Shown here piece after piece: positions 54,729 to 63,696 of a stretch of 64,000 bases of DNA. The notes under the pieces are model-generated. The model had not been told where the DNA came from. It searched no databases and saw nothing but the letters and a program-made list of their open reading frames with translations. The stretch is taken from NCBI RefSeq assembly GCF_004364435.1, contig NZ_SOCT01000011.1, positions 1 to 64,000 of the forward strand. The letters run 5' to 3'. A program made the position numbers and the translations under genes. How positions within the stretch are numbered: position 1 is the first letter of the stretch; the number at the start of each line of letters is the position of its first letter. The stretch comes from Pseudomonas sp. LP_7_YM (GTDB lineage Bacteria > Pseudomonadota > Gammaproteobacteria > Pseudomonadales > Pseudomonadaceae).

Positions 54729-54929
54729 CTAGCCACCACCGATGGCATGCACCACTTCGACCTGATCGCCTTCGTTCAGCGTCGTGCAAGCCTGCTGGCT
54801 GCGCGGGACGATATCCAGATTGAGCTCGACCGCGACTCGACGCCCGGTCAGGTCCAGACGGGTCAGCAACGCCGCAACGGTTTCTCCGTCGGGCAGTTCA
54901 AAGGATTCACCGTTCAACTGAATGCGCAT
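54729..54929 (-). CDS. thiS: Sulfur carrier protein ThiS
   Basis: 66 residues from MRIQLNGESFELPDGETVAA, ubiquitin-like. It ends in Gly-Gly-Gly, keeping the C-terminal diglycine that is adenylated and thiocarboxylated. It donates sulfur to ThiG. Six codons upstream in frame do not fit the beta-grasp start and were left out. Confidence 0.93.
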   Translation of the reverse strand: MRIQLNGESFELPDGETVAALLTRLDLTGRRVAVELNLDIVPRSQQACTTLNEGDQVEVVHAIGGG

Positions 54930-55036
54930 GCGAAGGGCAGCCATCATTTAGGGGCGAGCATTCTAGCCCGATCAGCCGGGATGACCAAGGCAAAGGCGCG
55001 CCACTCGTCTCGGCGCCCCCGAACCTGTCGAGATTC

Positions 55037-55420
55037 TTAAAGCGTATCGAGCCCCAGGCGCCAGGCCGTCCAGCCAAGGATGAACCAGCCAATCAGCAAG
55101 CACAGCCCACCGATGGGCGTGATGATGCCCAGCTTGCTGATGCCGGTCAGGGTCAAGAGGTAAAGGCTGCCGGAGAACAACAGGATGCCCAGCGTAAACG
55201 CGACACCGGCGTAAGTGATCAGGCGGCCCTGGATCCGGGTGGCCAGGATTGCCACACCGAAAATCGCCAGCGTGTGAATCAACTGGTACAGCACACCAGT
55301 ATGAAAGATCGCCAGGTATTCGGCGGTGAGGCGGTTTTTCAGCCCATGGGCCGCGAACGCACCCAGCGCAACACCGGTAAATCCGAAGAAAGCAGCCAGC
55401 ATCAGAAAGGTTCGTAACAT
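55037..55420 (-). CDS. DUF423 membrane protein (YgdD-like)
   Basis: 127 residues from MLRTFLMLAAFFGFTGVALG, four transmembrane helices. Family segments AFAAHGLKNRLTAEYLAIFHTGVLYQ and TPIGGLCLLIGW are present. The function is not established. The frame continues far upstream but there it lies antisense to mtgA, so the ATG after GGAG was chosen. It is divergent from mtgA. Confidence 0.88.
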   Translation of the reverse strand: MLRTFLMLAAFFGFTGVALGAFAAHGLKNRLTAEYLAIFHTGVLYQLIHTLAIFGVAILATRIQGRLITYAGVAFTLGILLFSGSLYLLTLTGISKLGIITPIGGLCLLIGWFILGWTAWRLGLDTL

Positions 55421-55460
55421 GTGTAACTCCAGGCAAAGTCGTTCGATGGCGCGTGGTCTG

Positions 55461-55466
55461 TATAAT
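55461..55466 (+). promoter_or_regulatory. Probable -10 of the mtgA promoter
   Basis: A perfect TATAAT lies 34 bp before the mtgA ATG in the gap between divergent genes. A -35 is not convincing at 16-18 bp spacing. Confidence 0.5.
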
Positions 55467-55499
55467 GGCCCGCTCAACCGGTTCGGCCAAGCCATCTCT

Positions 55500-56210
55500 A
55501 TGCTGCGTTTCCTACTTCTTCGTATCGCAAAAGGCACGCTCTGGTTCGCAGTGGCAAGTGTCGTGCTGGTGTTGATCTTCCGCTTCGTGCCCCCGCCTTT
55601 CACCGCACTAATGGTCGAACGCAAGATTGAATCCTGGTTCGATGGCCAGCCCATCGACCTGCAGCGCGATTGGCAGCCGTGGGACAAGATCTCCGATGAC
55701 CTGAAGATTGCGGTCATTGCCGGGGAAGACCAGAAGTTCGCCGAGCACTGGGGTTTCGATGTCGACGCCATTCAGGCCGCGTTGCTGCATAACGAACGCG
55801 GCGGTTCCATTCGGGGCGCCAGCACGCTGAGCCAGCAGGTTTCGAAGAACCTGTTTCTGTGGTCGGGACGCAGTTATCTGCGCAAGGGACTGGAAGCCTG
55901 GTTCACGGCGCTGATCGAGGTGTTCTGGTCCAAGCAGCGAATTCTCGAGGTGTACGTCAACAGCGTGGAGTGGGATGACGGCGTGTTCGGCGCCCAGGCT
56001 GCCGCGCAGCACCACTTCCATATCAATGCCAACCAGCTTTCGACGCAACAGGCCAGTTATCTCGCGGCGGTGCTGCCCAACCCACGGGAATGGAGCGCTA
56101 GCCATCCAAGCAGCTACGTTTCGCGGCGCGCCGGTTGGATTCGCCAGCAGATGCGTCAATTGGGTGGGGATGAGTACCTGGTGGGGTTGAATCACAGTCG
56201 CCGGTGGTAA
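55500..56210 (+). CDS. mtgA: Monofunctional biosynthetic peptidoglycan transglycosylase
   Basis: 236 residues. One membrane anchor (about 8-33) leads to a GT51 domain. The catalytic Glu is in AGEDQKFAEHWGFD, and GASTLSQQVSKNLFLW and RKGLEAWFTALIE follow in family order. It polymerises lipid II without transpeptidase activity. Residues in frame before this ATG belong to the DUF423 gene on the other strand. Confidence 0.95.
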   Translation: MLRFLLLRIAKGTLWFAVASVVLVLIFRFVPPPFTALMVERKIESWFDGQPIDLQRDWQPWDKISDDLKIAVIAGEDQKFAEHWGFDVDAIQAALLHNERGGSIRGASTLSQQVSKNLFLWSGRSYLRKGLEAWFTALIEVFWSKQRILEVYVNSVEWDDGVFGAQAAAQHHFHINANQLSTQQASYLAAVLPNPREWSASHPSSYVSRRAGWIRQQMRQLGGDEYLVGLNHSRRW

Positions 56211-56267
56211 CCTGAGCACTGTGGCGCCAAGCGTGACAACAACCGCACACTTTCAGCACCCAAACAA

Positions 56268-56294
56268 AAACGCCCCGATCATCTCGGGGCGTTT
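56268..56294. terminator. Bidirectional terminator between mtgA and rpoH
   Basis: AAACGCCCCGA (56268-56278) and TCGGGGCGTTT (56284-56294) pair perfectly with a 5-nt loop, between two convergent stop codons. It is A-rich on the left and T-rich on the right. Confidence 0.9.
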
Positions 56295-56312
56295 CATGTT
56301 CCGGCTTACCGC

Positions 56313-57167
56313 TTATGCAGCAATCGATAGCTTCAGCTTGTTCATCGCGCTCTTTTCGAGCTGACGAATACGCTCAGCAGAGACCTTATACTTCTCGGCC
56401 AGATCGTGCAGTGTGGCCTTCTCTTCAGCCAGCCAACGCTGATAGAGAATGTCGCGGCTGCGTTCGTCGAGCACGTTAAGCGCTTCGTGCAGGTTGGCCG
56501 TCGAGCTGTCGGTCCAGTCGGCATCCTCCAGCTGACGCGCCGGATCGTAACGATGGTCTTCCAGGTAGTTGGCTGGCGACTGGAACGCGCTGTCGTCGTC
56601 GGCTTCGGCTGCCGGGTCGAACGCCATGTCATGGCCGGTCAGACGGCTTTCCATTTCGCGCACTTCGCGCGGCTCGACACCGAGGCTTTCAGCCACACGA
56701 TGCACTTCTTCGTTGTTCAGCCACGCCAAACGCTTCTTCTGGCTGCGCAGGTTGAAGAACAGCTTGCGCTGAGCCTTGGTGGTCGCGACCTTAACGATGC
56801 GCCAATTGCGCAAAATGAACTCGTGAATTTCGGCTTTGATCCAGTGCACTGCAAAGGACACCAGACGAACCCCCATCTCAGGGTTGAACCGTTTAACGGC
56901 TTTCATCAAGCCGACGTTACCTTCCTGAATCAGGTCAGCCTGAGCCAGCCCGTAACCGGAGTAACTGCGTGCGATATGCACAACGAAGCGCAGGTGGGCG
57001 AGCACCATCTGCCGAGCCGCCCCTAGATCCTGCTCGTAATAGAGACTCTCGGCCAGTTCGCGCTCCTGCTCAGGCGTCAGCAGTGGAATGCTGTTAACCG
57101 TGTGCACATAGGCTTCCAGGTTTGCACCCGGAACCAAGGCATAAGCAGGTTGCAAAGAATTGGTCAT
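56313..57167 (-). CDS. rpoH: RNA polymerase heat-shock sigma factor sigma-32
   Basis: 284 residues from MTNSLQPAYALVPGANLEAY. Region 2 (HLRFVVHIARSYSGYGLAQADLIQEGNVGLMKAVKRF) and the RpoH box QRKLFFNLRSQKKRL identify it. Region 4 ends the protein with YKVSAERIRQLEKSAMNKLK. It directs heat-shock genes and is the last gene of ftsY-ftsE-ftsX-rpoH. GGAGG lies 9 nt before the ATG; seven codons further upstream were left out. A sigma-E-like promoter stands in the gap before it. Confidence 0.97.
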   Translation of the reverse strand: MTNSLQPAYALVPGANLEAYVHTVNSIPLLTPEQERELAESLYYEQDLGAARQMVLAHLRFVVHIARSYSGYGLAQADLIQEGNVGLMKAVKRFNPEMGVRLVSFAVHWIKAEIHEFILRNWRIVKVATTKAQRKLFFNLRSQKKRLAWLNNEEVHRVAESLGVEPREVREMESRLTGHDMAFDPAAEADDDSAFQSPANYLEDHRYDPARQLEDADWTDSSTANLHEALNVLDERSRDILYQRWLAEEKATLHDLAEKYKVSAERIRQLEKSAMNKLKLSIAA

Positions 57168-57214
57168 ACGAAAAAACCTCCGACACATGACTCGTGCAGT
57201 TCAGCACTGCGAAA

Positions 57215-57241
57215 ATTGACCGGGAACCGCTAAACAAGTTC
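57215..57241 (-). promoter_or_regulatory. AlgU/sigma-E-like promoter of rpoH
   Basis: On the minus strand GAACTT (57241-57236) is followed after 16 bp by TCAAT (57219-57215), close to the GAACTT-N16/17-TCtgA pattern of AlgU promoters; rpoH of P. aeruginosa is known to have an AlgU-dependent promoter. The expected start near 57208 gives a leader of about 40 nt. GGGAAC and GTTCCC in the spacer also form a dyad. Confidence 0.6.
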
Positions 57242-57307
57242 CCTTCGCTGAAAAGTCAATAGGTGAAACAAAATTTACACTGCAAACATTACCTGAACCT
57301 TAAACAC

Positions 57308-58333
57308 TCAACGCGGTGCCAGCTCTCTCAAATGCCGCGCTACCGCAATCCACGCACCGATATACCCCAACAGCACCGCTCCAAGCAAGAGCGACAACCC
57401 ATCCGCCACCGGCACGCCGGCCAGCGAAAAGTTGCTGCCATAAAGGCCTGCCAAACGGACAACGGCCTCGTTAAGCCAATCCAGCCCGAAGGCCAATACG
57501 CCCCACGAGAGAATGCCTGCACCAAAGCCATACAGCGCGCCCATATAAAGGAAGGGCCTGCGCACGTAGCTATCGGTGCCGCCTACCAATTTGATGACTT
57601 CAATCTCGGTACGACGGTTCTCGATGTGCAGACGAATGGTATTACCGATGACCAGCAACAAGGCCACCACCAACAACACCGTCAGGCCAAACACAAAACG
57701 GTCGCCAAGCTTGAGGATAGCCGCCAGGCGCTCAACCCACACCAGATCCAGTTGGGCCTGCTGAACCTTGGGCAATTCGGCAAGACGTGTACGTAATGCT
57801 TCCAATACAGCTTTGTCAACCTCCTGCGGCGTCACCAGCACGACGCCAGGCAGAGGGTTTTCTGGCAACTCCTTGAGCGCCTCGCCCAAACCGGACTGCT
57901 GCTGAAACTCGTTCAAAGCCTGATCGCGGGAGATGTACTCCGCTTCGGCGACTCCGGGCATTCCTTTGATTTGCGTGACCAGGCCCTGCCCCTCTGAGGA
58001 CGAAGCATCCAGTTGCAAATAAAGGGAGATTTGCGCGGCACGCTGCCACGACCCACCCAGACGCTCGACGTTGCTCAACAATAACGACAAACCCATCGGC
58101 AGACTCAACGCAACCGCCATGACCAGACAGGTAAAGAAGCTACCAATCGGCTGCTTGCCCAGACGCCGCAAGCTGTCGGCCATGCTGGAGCGATGCGCCT
58201 CGACCCAGGCATTGAACAGCGCAGCAAAGCCGGGACCGTCGTCATCGTCGTGCTTCTTTTTCTTCTGCGGACCTGGCGCGGACGCTTTTGGCGCAACGCG
58301 CTCGGAAACCTTGGGACTGCGTGTGGCACTCAT
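57308..58333 (-). CDS. ftsX: Cell division protein FtsX
   Basis: 341 residues. Four transmembrane helices in the family pattern: one after a basic Pro/Lys-rich cytoplasmic head (about 70-95), a periplasmic domain, then three helices. With FtsE it forms the ABC-type complex at the division site that activates peptidoglycan amidases through EnvC-like partners. It overlaps ftsE by 4 nt. The head (PQKKKKHDDDDGPG) is charged and looks disordered. Confidence 0.95.
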   Translation of the reverse strand: MSATRSPKVSERVAPKASAPGPQKKKKHDDDDGPGFAALFNAWVEAHRSSMADSLRRLGKQPIGSFFTCLVMAVALSLPMGLSLLLSNVERLGGSWQRAAQISLYLQLDASSSEGQGLVTQIKGMPGVAEAEYISRDQALNEFQQQSGLGEALKELPENPLPGVVLVTPQEVDKAVLEALRTRLAELPKVQQAQLDLVWVERLAAILKLGDRFVFGLTVLLVVALLLVIGNTIRLHIENRRTEIEVIKLVGGTDSYVRRPFLYMGALYGFGAGILSWGVLAFGLDWLNEAVVRLAGLYGSNFSLAGVPVADGLSLLLGAVLLGYIGAWIAVARHLRELAPR

Positions 58334-59001
58334 ACCCCAGCCTCCCCGTCGCCGATCAATCGACCACGCTGCAGGGTCAGCATGCGATGGCGCATACGCG
58401 CAATCAGCGCCAGGTCGTGACTGGCGATGAGTACGCTGGTGCCCAGGCGATTGATGTCTTCGAACACGCCCATGATTTCCGCTGCCAGCCGGGGGTCGAG
58501 GTTACCCGTGGGTTCGTCCGCCAGCAGCAAGGCCGGACGGTGAACGATGGCGCGAGCGATACCGACACGCTGCTGCTGCCCTGTGGACAAGTCGCCGGGG
58601 TAAAGCTCGGCCTTGTCGGACAGCGCCACGCGCTCCAGTGCCGAGTCGACGCGCTTGGTCACCTCGATCTTGGACAAGCCGAGAATCTGCAACGGCAGGG
58701 CGATGTTATTGAACACCGTGCGATCGAACAGCAACTGGTGATTCTGAAAAACCACGCCGATCTGACGGCGCAGAAACGGGATCTGCGCGGTACTGATCTG
58801 CCCCAGATCCTGTCCCGCCAGCAGCAATTTGCCGGTGGTCGGGCGTTCCATGGCCAACAGCAGACGCAGCAGGGTACTTTTACCGGCGCCGGAGTGGCCG
58901 GTCACAAACAGAAACTCGCCACGACGTACTCGAAAGCTCAGCTCATGCAAGCCGACGTGTCCGTTCGGATAGCGTTTACCGACCTGTTCGAAACGAATCA
59001 T
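58330..59001 (-). CDS. ftsE: Cell division ATP-binding protein FtsE
   Basis: 223 residues, ABC ATPase: Walker A GHSGAGKST, Q-loop VFQNHQLL, signature LSTGQQQRV, Walker B ALLLADEPTGNLD, then the H-loop in LIASHD. It powers FtsX at the septum. It overlaps ftsY and ftsX by 4 nt each, so the three are translationally coupled. Confidence 0.97.
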   Translation of the reverse strand: MIRFEQVGKRYPNGHVGLHELSFRVRRGEFLFVTGHSGAGKSTLLRLLLAMERPTTGKLLLAGQDLGQISTAQIPFLRRQIGVVFQNHQLLFDRTVFNNIALPLQILGLSKIEVTKRVDSALERVALSDKAELYPGDLSTGQQQRVGIARAIVHRPALLLADEPTGNLDPRLAAEIMGVFEDINRLGTSVLIASHDLALIARMRHRMLTLQRGRLIGDGEAGV

Positions 59002-60557
59002 GTGCGCTCCCGCTCGGCGAATAGAGCCTGAACAAAGGGTTCGGCCTCGAAAGTCCGCAAGTCGTCGATGCCTTCGCCGACGCCGATGTAACGGATCGGC
59101 AGCCCAAACTGCTTGGCCAGGGCGAAGATCACCCCACCCTTTGCGGTACCGTCGAGCTTAGTCAGCGCCAGGCCGGTCAAGCTCACGGTCTGGTTGAACT
59201 GCTTGGTCTGGTTGATGGCGTTCTGACCGGTGCCCGCGTCGAGCACCAGCAGCACTTCATGCGGGGCTGCTTCGTCGAGCTTGCCGATCACGCGGCGCAC
59301 CTTCTTCAGCTCCTCCATCAGGTTGTCCTTGGTGTGCAGACGCCCGGCCGTGTCGGCGATCAGCACGTCAATGCCGCGGGCCTTGGCAGCCTGCACTGCA
59401 TCGAAGATGACCGAAGCAGAATCAGCGCCGGTGTGCTGGGCGATCACCGGGATCTTGTTGCGCTCACCCCAGACCTGAAGCTGCTCGACAGCCGCTGCAC
59501 GGAAAGTATCGCCGGCCGCCAGCATGACTTTCTTGCCTTCGAGTTGAAGCTTCTTGGCCAGTTTGCCGATGGTGGTGGTCTTGCCAGCACCATTGACGCC
59601 GACCACCAGGATCACGAACGGCTTGTTCTGCGAACCGATGACCAGCGGCGCTTCGACCGGCTTGAGCATCTCGGTGAGTTCGCTTTGCAGTGACTTATAC
59701 AGAGCGTCGCTGTCCGTCAGCTGTTTACGCGCCACTTTCTGTGTCAAGTTGCGCACGATCAACGACGTCGCCTCAACGCCGACGTCAGCGGTCAGCAGGC
59801 GTGTCTCCAACTCTTCGAGCATGTCGTCGTCGATGGCTTTCTTGCCCAGAAACAGACTGGCCATGCCCTCGCCGAGACTGGCGCTGGTCTTGGATAAGCC
59901 TTGCTTGAGCCGTGCGAAGAAACCGGGCTGCTTCGGCTCGACAGGCTCGACTGGAGTTTCGGGCGCGAACACGGCTGGCTGGGTATCTGCGACAGGTGCA
60001 AGCGCAGACGCCATGACAGGTGCGATGACCGGAGACGGTTGCAGTAAAGCGGGCAGATCGTGGCCTGCAACAGCATCAGGCGCGGCAACTGGCACAGGTT
60101 CGATCACAGGAGGCAGTTGCGGCGCAGGCGTAGCGGCGACAGCAGGCTGAATCTGAGCCTGCTCGGTAACGATCGCGGGTTGCACGTGAGACGCGGTATG
60201 GGCCGGAATCTGTGGCGTGACGTGGAGCTCGGTTTCGGCGACCAGTGCAACCGGTTCTTCGGCGACCGGCAATTTCAGCCAGGGCTCGGAGGTCGGCTGC
60301 TCGTCCTTGACTCGTGCAGGCGCTGCGACCGTTACGGCAGGCGGCACAGGGGCGGGAGGCGCGGGAGGAATGCTCGGTGCGATCTGCGGCTCAGCGGCCA
60401 TCGGCGTCGATTCGACGATGGGCTCAGACGCTGGTGTCGATAAGTCTTGGGGCTGCTCGTCGACGGTTTCCTGCGGCTTTTTGCGCAGCCATCCGAACAG
60501 GCCTTTCTTCTCGCCAGCCGGGGCTGGGGTCTTCTTGTCGTCGTTGGAACCAAACAT
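58998..60557 (-). CDS. ftsY: Signal recognition particle receptor FtsY
   Basis: 519 residues. A long Pro/Ala/Val/Glu-rich N-terminal A domain (about 1-210) is followed by the helical N domain and the GTPase G domain. Walker A GVNGAGKTTTIGKLA is near residue 322; DTAGRLHT and TKLDGTAKGGVI are further G motifs. It docks SRP-ribosome complexes at the membrane. The A domain has proline-rich repeats and is longer than in E. coli. Confidence 0.97.
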   Translation of the reverse strand: MFGSNDDKKTPAPAGEKKGLFGWLRKKPQETVDEQPQDLSTPASEPIVESTPMAAEPQIAPSIPPAPPAPVPPAVTVAAPARVKDEQPTSEPWLKLPVAEEPVALVAETELHVTPQIPAHTASHVQPAIVTEQAQIQPAVAATPAPQLPPVIEPVPVAAPDAVAGHDLPALLQPSPVIAPVMASALAPVADTQPAVFAPETPVEPVEPKQPGFFARLKQGLSKTSASLGEGMASLFLGKKAIDDDMLEELETRLLTADVGVEATSLIVRNLTQKVARKQLTDSDALYKSLQSELTEMLKPVEAPLVIGSQNKPFVILVVGVNGAGKTTTIGKLAKKLQLEGKKVMLAAGDTFRAAAVEQLQVWGERNKIPVIAQHTGADSASVIFDAVQAAKARGIDVLIADTAGRLHTKDNLMEELKKVRRVIGKLDEAAPHEVLLVLDAGTGQNAINQTKQFNQTVSLTGLALTKLDGTAKGGVIFALAKQFGLPIRYIGVGEGIDDLRTFEAEPFVQALFAERERT

Positions 60558-60851
60558 GGAGGACGGCTATCTCAAGGTAGCGACGCGCCAGAGCGGCGCC
60601 TCTGAAAAATTCTGTATGCGAAACAGACTGCTTTTATGTCCGCTTGTTCATCTGCTGACCGTTGGAGTGAAAGGCTGAAATCACCTCACAGCTTTCAGTG
60701 GCATCTGCCGTGAGTCTACCTTCGGGCTATGCCGTATCCGAAAACTCCTACATCTTAGTCGTGGTCGCCGGGCAAACTGGCCGCTATCCTAACACCCCCG
60801 CGCCCGCCGACGCTAAGTTCAAGCAGGCCGTCTCGAAGGTTCAAATTACGA
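60558..60851. other. Divergent intergenic region ftsY / M16 peptidase genes
   Basis: This 294-bp stretch must hold the promoters for ftsY (leftward) and the peptidase pair (rightward). I see no gene, no REP and no convincing -35/-10 pair; TATCCT near 60784 is only a weak candidate. Confidence 0.5.
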
Positions 60852-62207
60852 ATGAATGCTATTGCCCGCCGTGCCGCAGGCCTTCTGATCGGCACATTGT
60901 GTTTGCCCCTTGCTGCTCTCGCCGCCGACCCACAACCCACTTCCGAATTCACGCTGGATAACGGCCTGAAAATCGTCGTGCGTGAAGACCACCGCGCACC
61001 GGTGGTGGTGTCCCAGGTCTGGTACAAGGTGGGCTCCAGCTATGAGACGCCAGGCCAGACCGGCCTTTCCCATGCGCTGGAACACATGATGTTCAAAGGC
61101 AGCTCCAAGGCCGGCCCCGGTGAAGCCTCCTTGATCCTGCGCGACCTGGGCGCGCAAGAGAACGCCTTCACCAGTGATGACTACACGGCTTATTACCAGG
61201 TGCTGGCCCGCGACCGTCTGGGCGTGGCTTTCGAGCTTGAGGCTGATCGCATGGCCAGCCTGCGCCTGCCGCCGGAAGAATTCGCTCGCGAGATCGAAGT
61301 CATCAAGGAAGAACGCCGCTTGCGTACCGACGACAAGCCCAACGCCAAGGCCTACGAACGCTTCAAGGCCCTCGCCTACCCGGCCAGCGGCTATCACACG
61401 CCTACCATTGGCTGGATGGCTGACCTGGACCGCATGAAGGTTGAAGAGCTGCGCCACTGGTATGAATCCTGGTACGTGCCGAACAACGCCACGCTGGTGG
61501 TGGTCGGCGACGTGAAGCCAGACGAAGTGAAAGCATTGGCTGAGCGCTTCTTCGGGCCCATCCCGCGCCGTGACGTTCCACCGTCGAAAAAACCCTTGGA
61601 ACTGCCAGACCCGGGCCTGCGCCAGATTACCGTGCACGTGGCCACGCAGGTGCCCGGCCTGATGTACGGCTTCAACGTACCCAGCCTGTCCACCGCCACC
61701 GACCCGCAATCGGTGAATGCGCTGCGCCTGATCTCCGCGCTGCTCGACGGCGGTTACAGCGCGCGCATTCCGACCCGCCTCGAACGCGGGGAAGAGCTGG
61801 TCACCGCCGCATCCTCGGATTACGACGCCTACACACGGGGCGACAGTCTGTTCACCATCAGCGCCACGCCGAACATGCAGAAGAAGAAAACCCTGGCCGA
61901 CACCGAAGCCGGTATCTGGCGCCTGCTGGACGAGCTGAAAAACAAGCCGCCGACCAAAGAGGAACTCGAGCGGGTTCGTGCCCAGGTGATTGCAGGCCTG
62001 GTATTTGAGCGTGATTCCATCACCAGTCAGGCCAGTGCCATTGGCCAGCTGGAAACCGTCGGCCTGTCCTGGAAGCTGATCGACGGCGAGCTGGCAGCAT
62101 TGCAAAGCGTCACCCCGGAAGACATCCAGAAAGCCGCACGTACTTATTTCACTCGCGAACGCCTGGCCGTTGCGCATGTTTTGCCTGAGGAGAAAACCCA
62201 TGAGTAA
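60852..62207 (+). CDS. Zinc peptidase of the pitrilysin family (M16), catalytic subunit
   Basis: 451 residues. The signal peptide (about 1-25, ending ALAA) is followed by an M16 domain with the zinc motif His74-x-x-Glu77-His78 (GLSHALEHMMFKG) and a third ligand candidate in IKEERR (Glu153/154). A second inactive-like M16 half ends the protein. It should cut peptides in the periplasm. It overlaps the next gene, a zinc-less M16 partner, by 8 nt. The ribosome site is weak (AAGG 12 nt before the ATG). Confidence 0.93.
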   Translation: MNAIARRAAGLLIGTLCLPLAALAADPQPTSEFTLDNGLKIVVREDHRAPVVVSQVWYKVGSSYETPGQTGLSHALEHMMFKGSSKAGPGEASLILRDLGAQENAFTSDDYTAYYQVLARDRLGVAFELEADRMASLRLPPEEFAREIEVIKEERRLRTDDKPNAKAYERFKALAYPASGYHTPTIGWMADLDRMKVEELRHWYESWYVPNNATLVVVGDVKPDEVKALAERFFGPIPRRDVPPSKKPLELPDPGLRQITVHVATQVPGLMYGFNVPSLSTATDPQSVNALRLISALLDGGYSARIPTRLERGEELVTAASSDYDAYTRGDSLFTISATPNMQKKKTLADTEAGIWRLLDELKNKPPTKEELERVRAQVIAGLVFERDSITSQASAIGQLETVGLSWKLIDGELAALQSVTPEDIQKAARTYFTRERLAVAHVLPEEKTHE

Positions 62208-63696
62208 GCGCAACGAGACACGCATTGCGCGAACGCGGGCCAACGCACTGCTGCTGACCGTGACTCTGGGCCTGCTCGGTGCCACCTCTGTCATGGCCGA
62301 TACGCCCATAGAGGCCCCCAAGGCCATCGACAAGGCAGCCAACACCCTTGAATCGTTGAAAGAACTGGACGGCAAGGCCCCGGCCAGGCGCGAGCTGAAG
62401 ATTCAGTCCTGGAACACGGCTGAAGGGGCTCGGGTACTGTTCGTCGAGGCTCATGAGCTGCCGATGTTCGACATGCGCCTGCTGTTCGCGGCGGGCAGCA
62501 GTCAGGACGGCGCTACGCCGGGTATCGCGTTGATCACCAACGCCATGCTCAACGAAGGCGTCAAAGGCAAGAACGTCAGTGCCATTGCCGAAGGCTTCGA
62601 AGGATTGGGTGCCGACTTTAGCAACGGCTCCTATCGCGATATGGCGCTCGCTTCGTTGCGCAGCCTGAGTGCGCCGGACAAGCGTGACCCGGCCCTCAAG
62701 CTGTTCTCGGAAGTTGTCGGCAAGCCGACATTCCCTGCCGACTCGTTGGCGCGAATCAAGAACCAGTTGATGGCCAGCTTCGAATACCAGAAGCAGAATC
62801 CCGGCAGCCTGGCGGGCGATGAACTGTTCAAGCGTCTGTACAGCGATCACCCGTATGCGCACCCGAGCATGGGCACGGCAAAAAGCATCACGCCCATTAC
62901 CCTCGCTCAGTTGAAGGCCTTCCACGCCAAGGCGTATGCCGCTGGCAATGCGGTCATCGCGCTGGCCGGAGATCTGTCTCGTACCGAAGCAGAAGCGGTC
63001 GCCGCTCAGGTCTCTGCTTCCCTGCCCAAAGGCCCTGCACTGGCCAAGACAATCGAGCCGACCGAACCCCAATCAGGCCAAACCCACATCGAATTTCCGT
63101 CCAAGCAGACTCATCTGATGCTGGCGCAATTGGGCATCGACCGGGCCGACCCGGACTACGCAGCGTTGTCGTTGGGGAATTCGATCCTCGGCGGCGGCGG
63201 TTTCGGCAGTCGCTTGATGACCGAAGTACGCGAGAAGCGCGGCCTGACCTACGGCGTCTCATCGGGTTTCACGCCAATGCAGGCGCAGGGCCCATTCATG
63301 ATCGCCCTGCAAACCCGCGCCGAATTGAGTGAAAACACACTCAAGCTGGTCAAGGACATCACACGCGACTTTCTCGTCAACGGCCCGACCCAGAAAGAAC
63401 TCGACGACGCCAAGCGCGAACTGGCAGGCAGTTTTCCGCTTTCTACCGCAAGCAACTCGGCAATCGTTGGCCAACTGGGTGCCATCGGCTTCTATAATCT
63501 GCCGCTGACCTTTCTCGAAGATTTCATGACGCAGTCGCAGAGCGTTACCGTCGAGCAGATCAAGGCCGTCATGAGCAAGCATCTGAACGTGGACAAACTG
63601 GTCATCGTCACCGCAGGCCCTACCATCGCGCAGAAGCCTCTGCCGCCCCCTACAGCTAAACCAGCCGAACAACCTCTCGGCGTTCCGGAGCACTAA
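62200..63696 (+). CDS. M16 peptidase-like protein lacking the zinc motif
   Basis: 498 residues from MSKRNETRIARTRANALLLT, with a signal peptide ending VMA (about 1-34). At the place of HxxEH it has a segment around TPGIALITNAMLNEG, so no zinc site. It keeps the R/Y-type substrate region of inactive halves (FGSRLMTEVREKRGLTYGVS). It is probably a non-catalytic partner, as in other M16B heterodimers. The chosen ATG overlaps the previous stop; rsmD begins on its stop codon (TAATG). Confidence 0.92.
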   Translation: MSKRNETRIARTRANALLLTVTLGLLGATSVMADTPIEAPKAIDKAANTLESLKELDGKAPARRELKIQSWNTAEGARVLFVEAHELPMFDMRLLFAAGSSQDGATPGIALITNAMLNEGVKGKNVSAIAEGFEGLGADFSNGSYRDMALASLRSLSAPDKRDPALKLFSEVVGKPTFPADSLARIKNQLMASFEYQKQNPGSLAGDELFKRLYSDHPYAHPSMGTAKSITPITLAQLKAFHAKAYAAGNAVIALAGDLSRTEAEAVAAQVSASLPKGPALAKTIEPTEPQSGQTHIEFPSKQTHLMLAQLGIDRADPDYAALSLGNSILGGGGFGSRLMTEVREKRGLTYGVSSGFTPMQAQGPFMIALQTRAELSENTLKLVKDITRDFLVNGPTQKELDDAKRELAGSFPLSTASNSAIVGQLGAIGFYNLPLTFLEDFMTQSQSVTVEQIKAVMSKHLNVDKLVIVTAGPTIAQKPLPPPTAKPAEQPLGVPEH

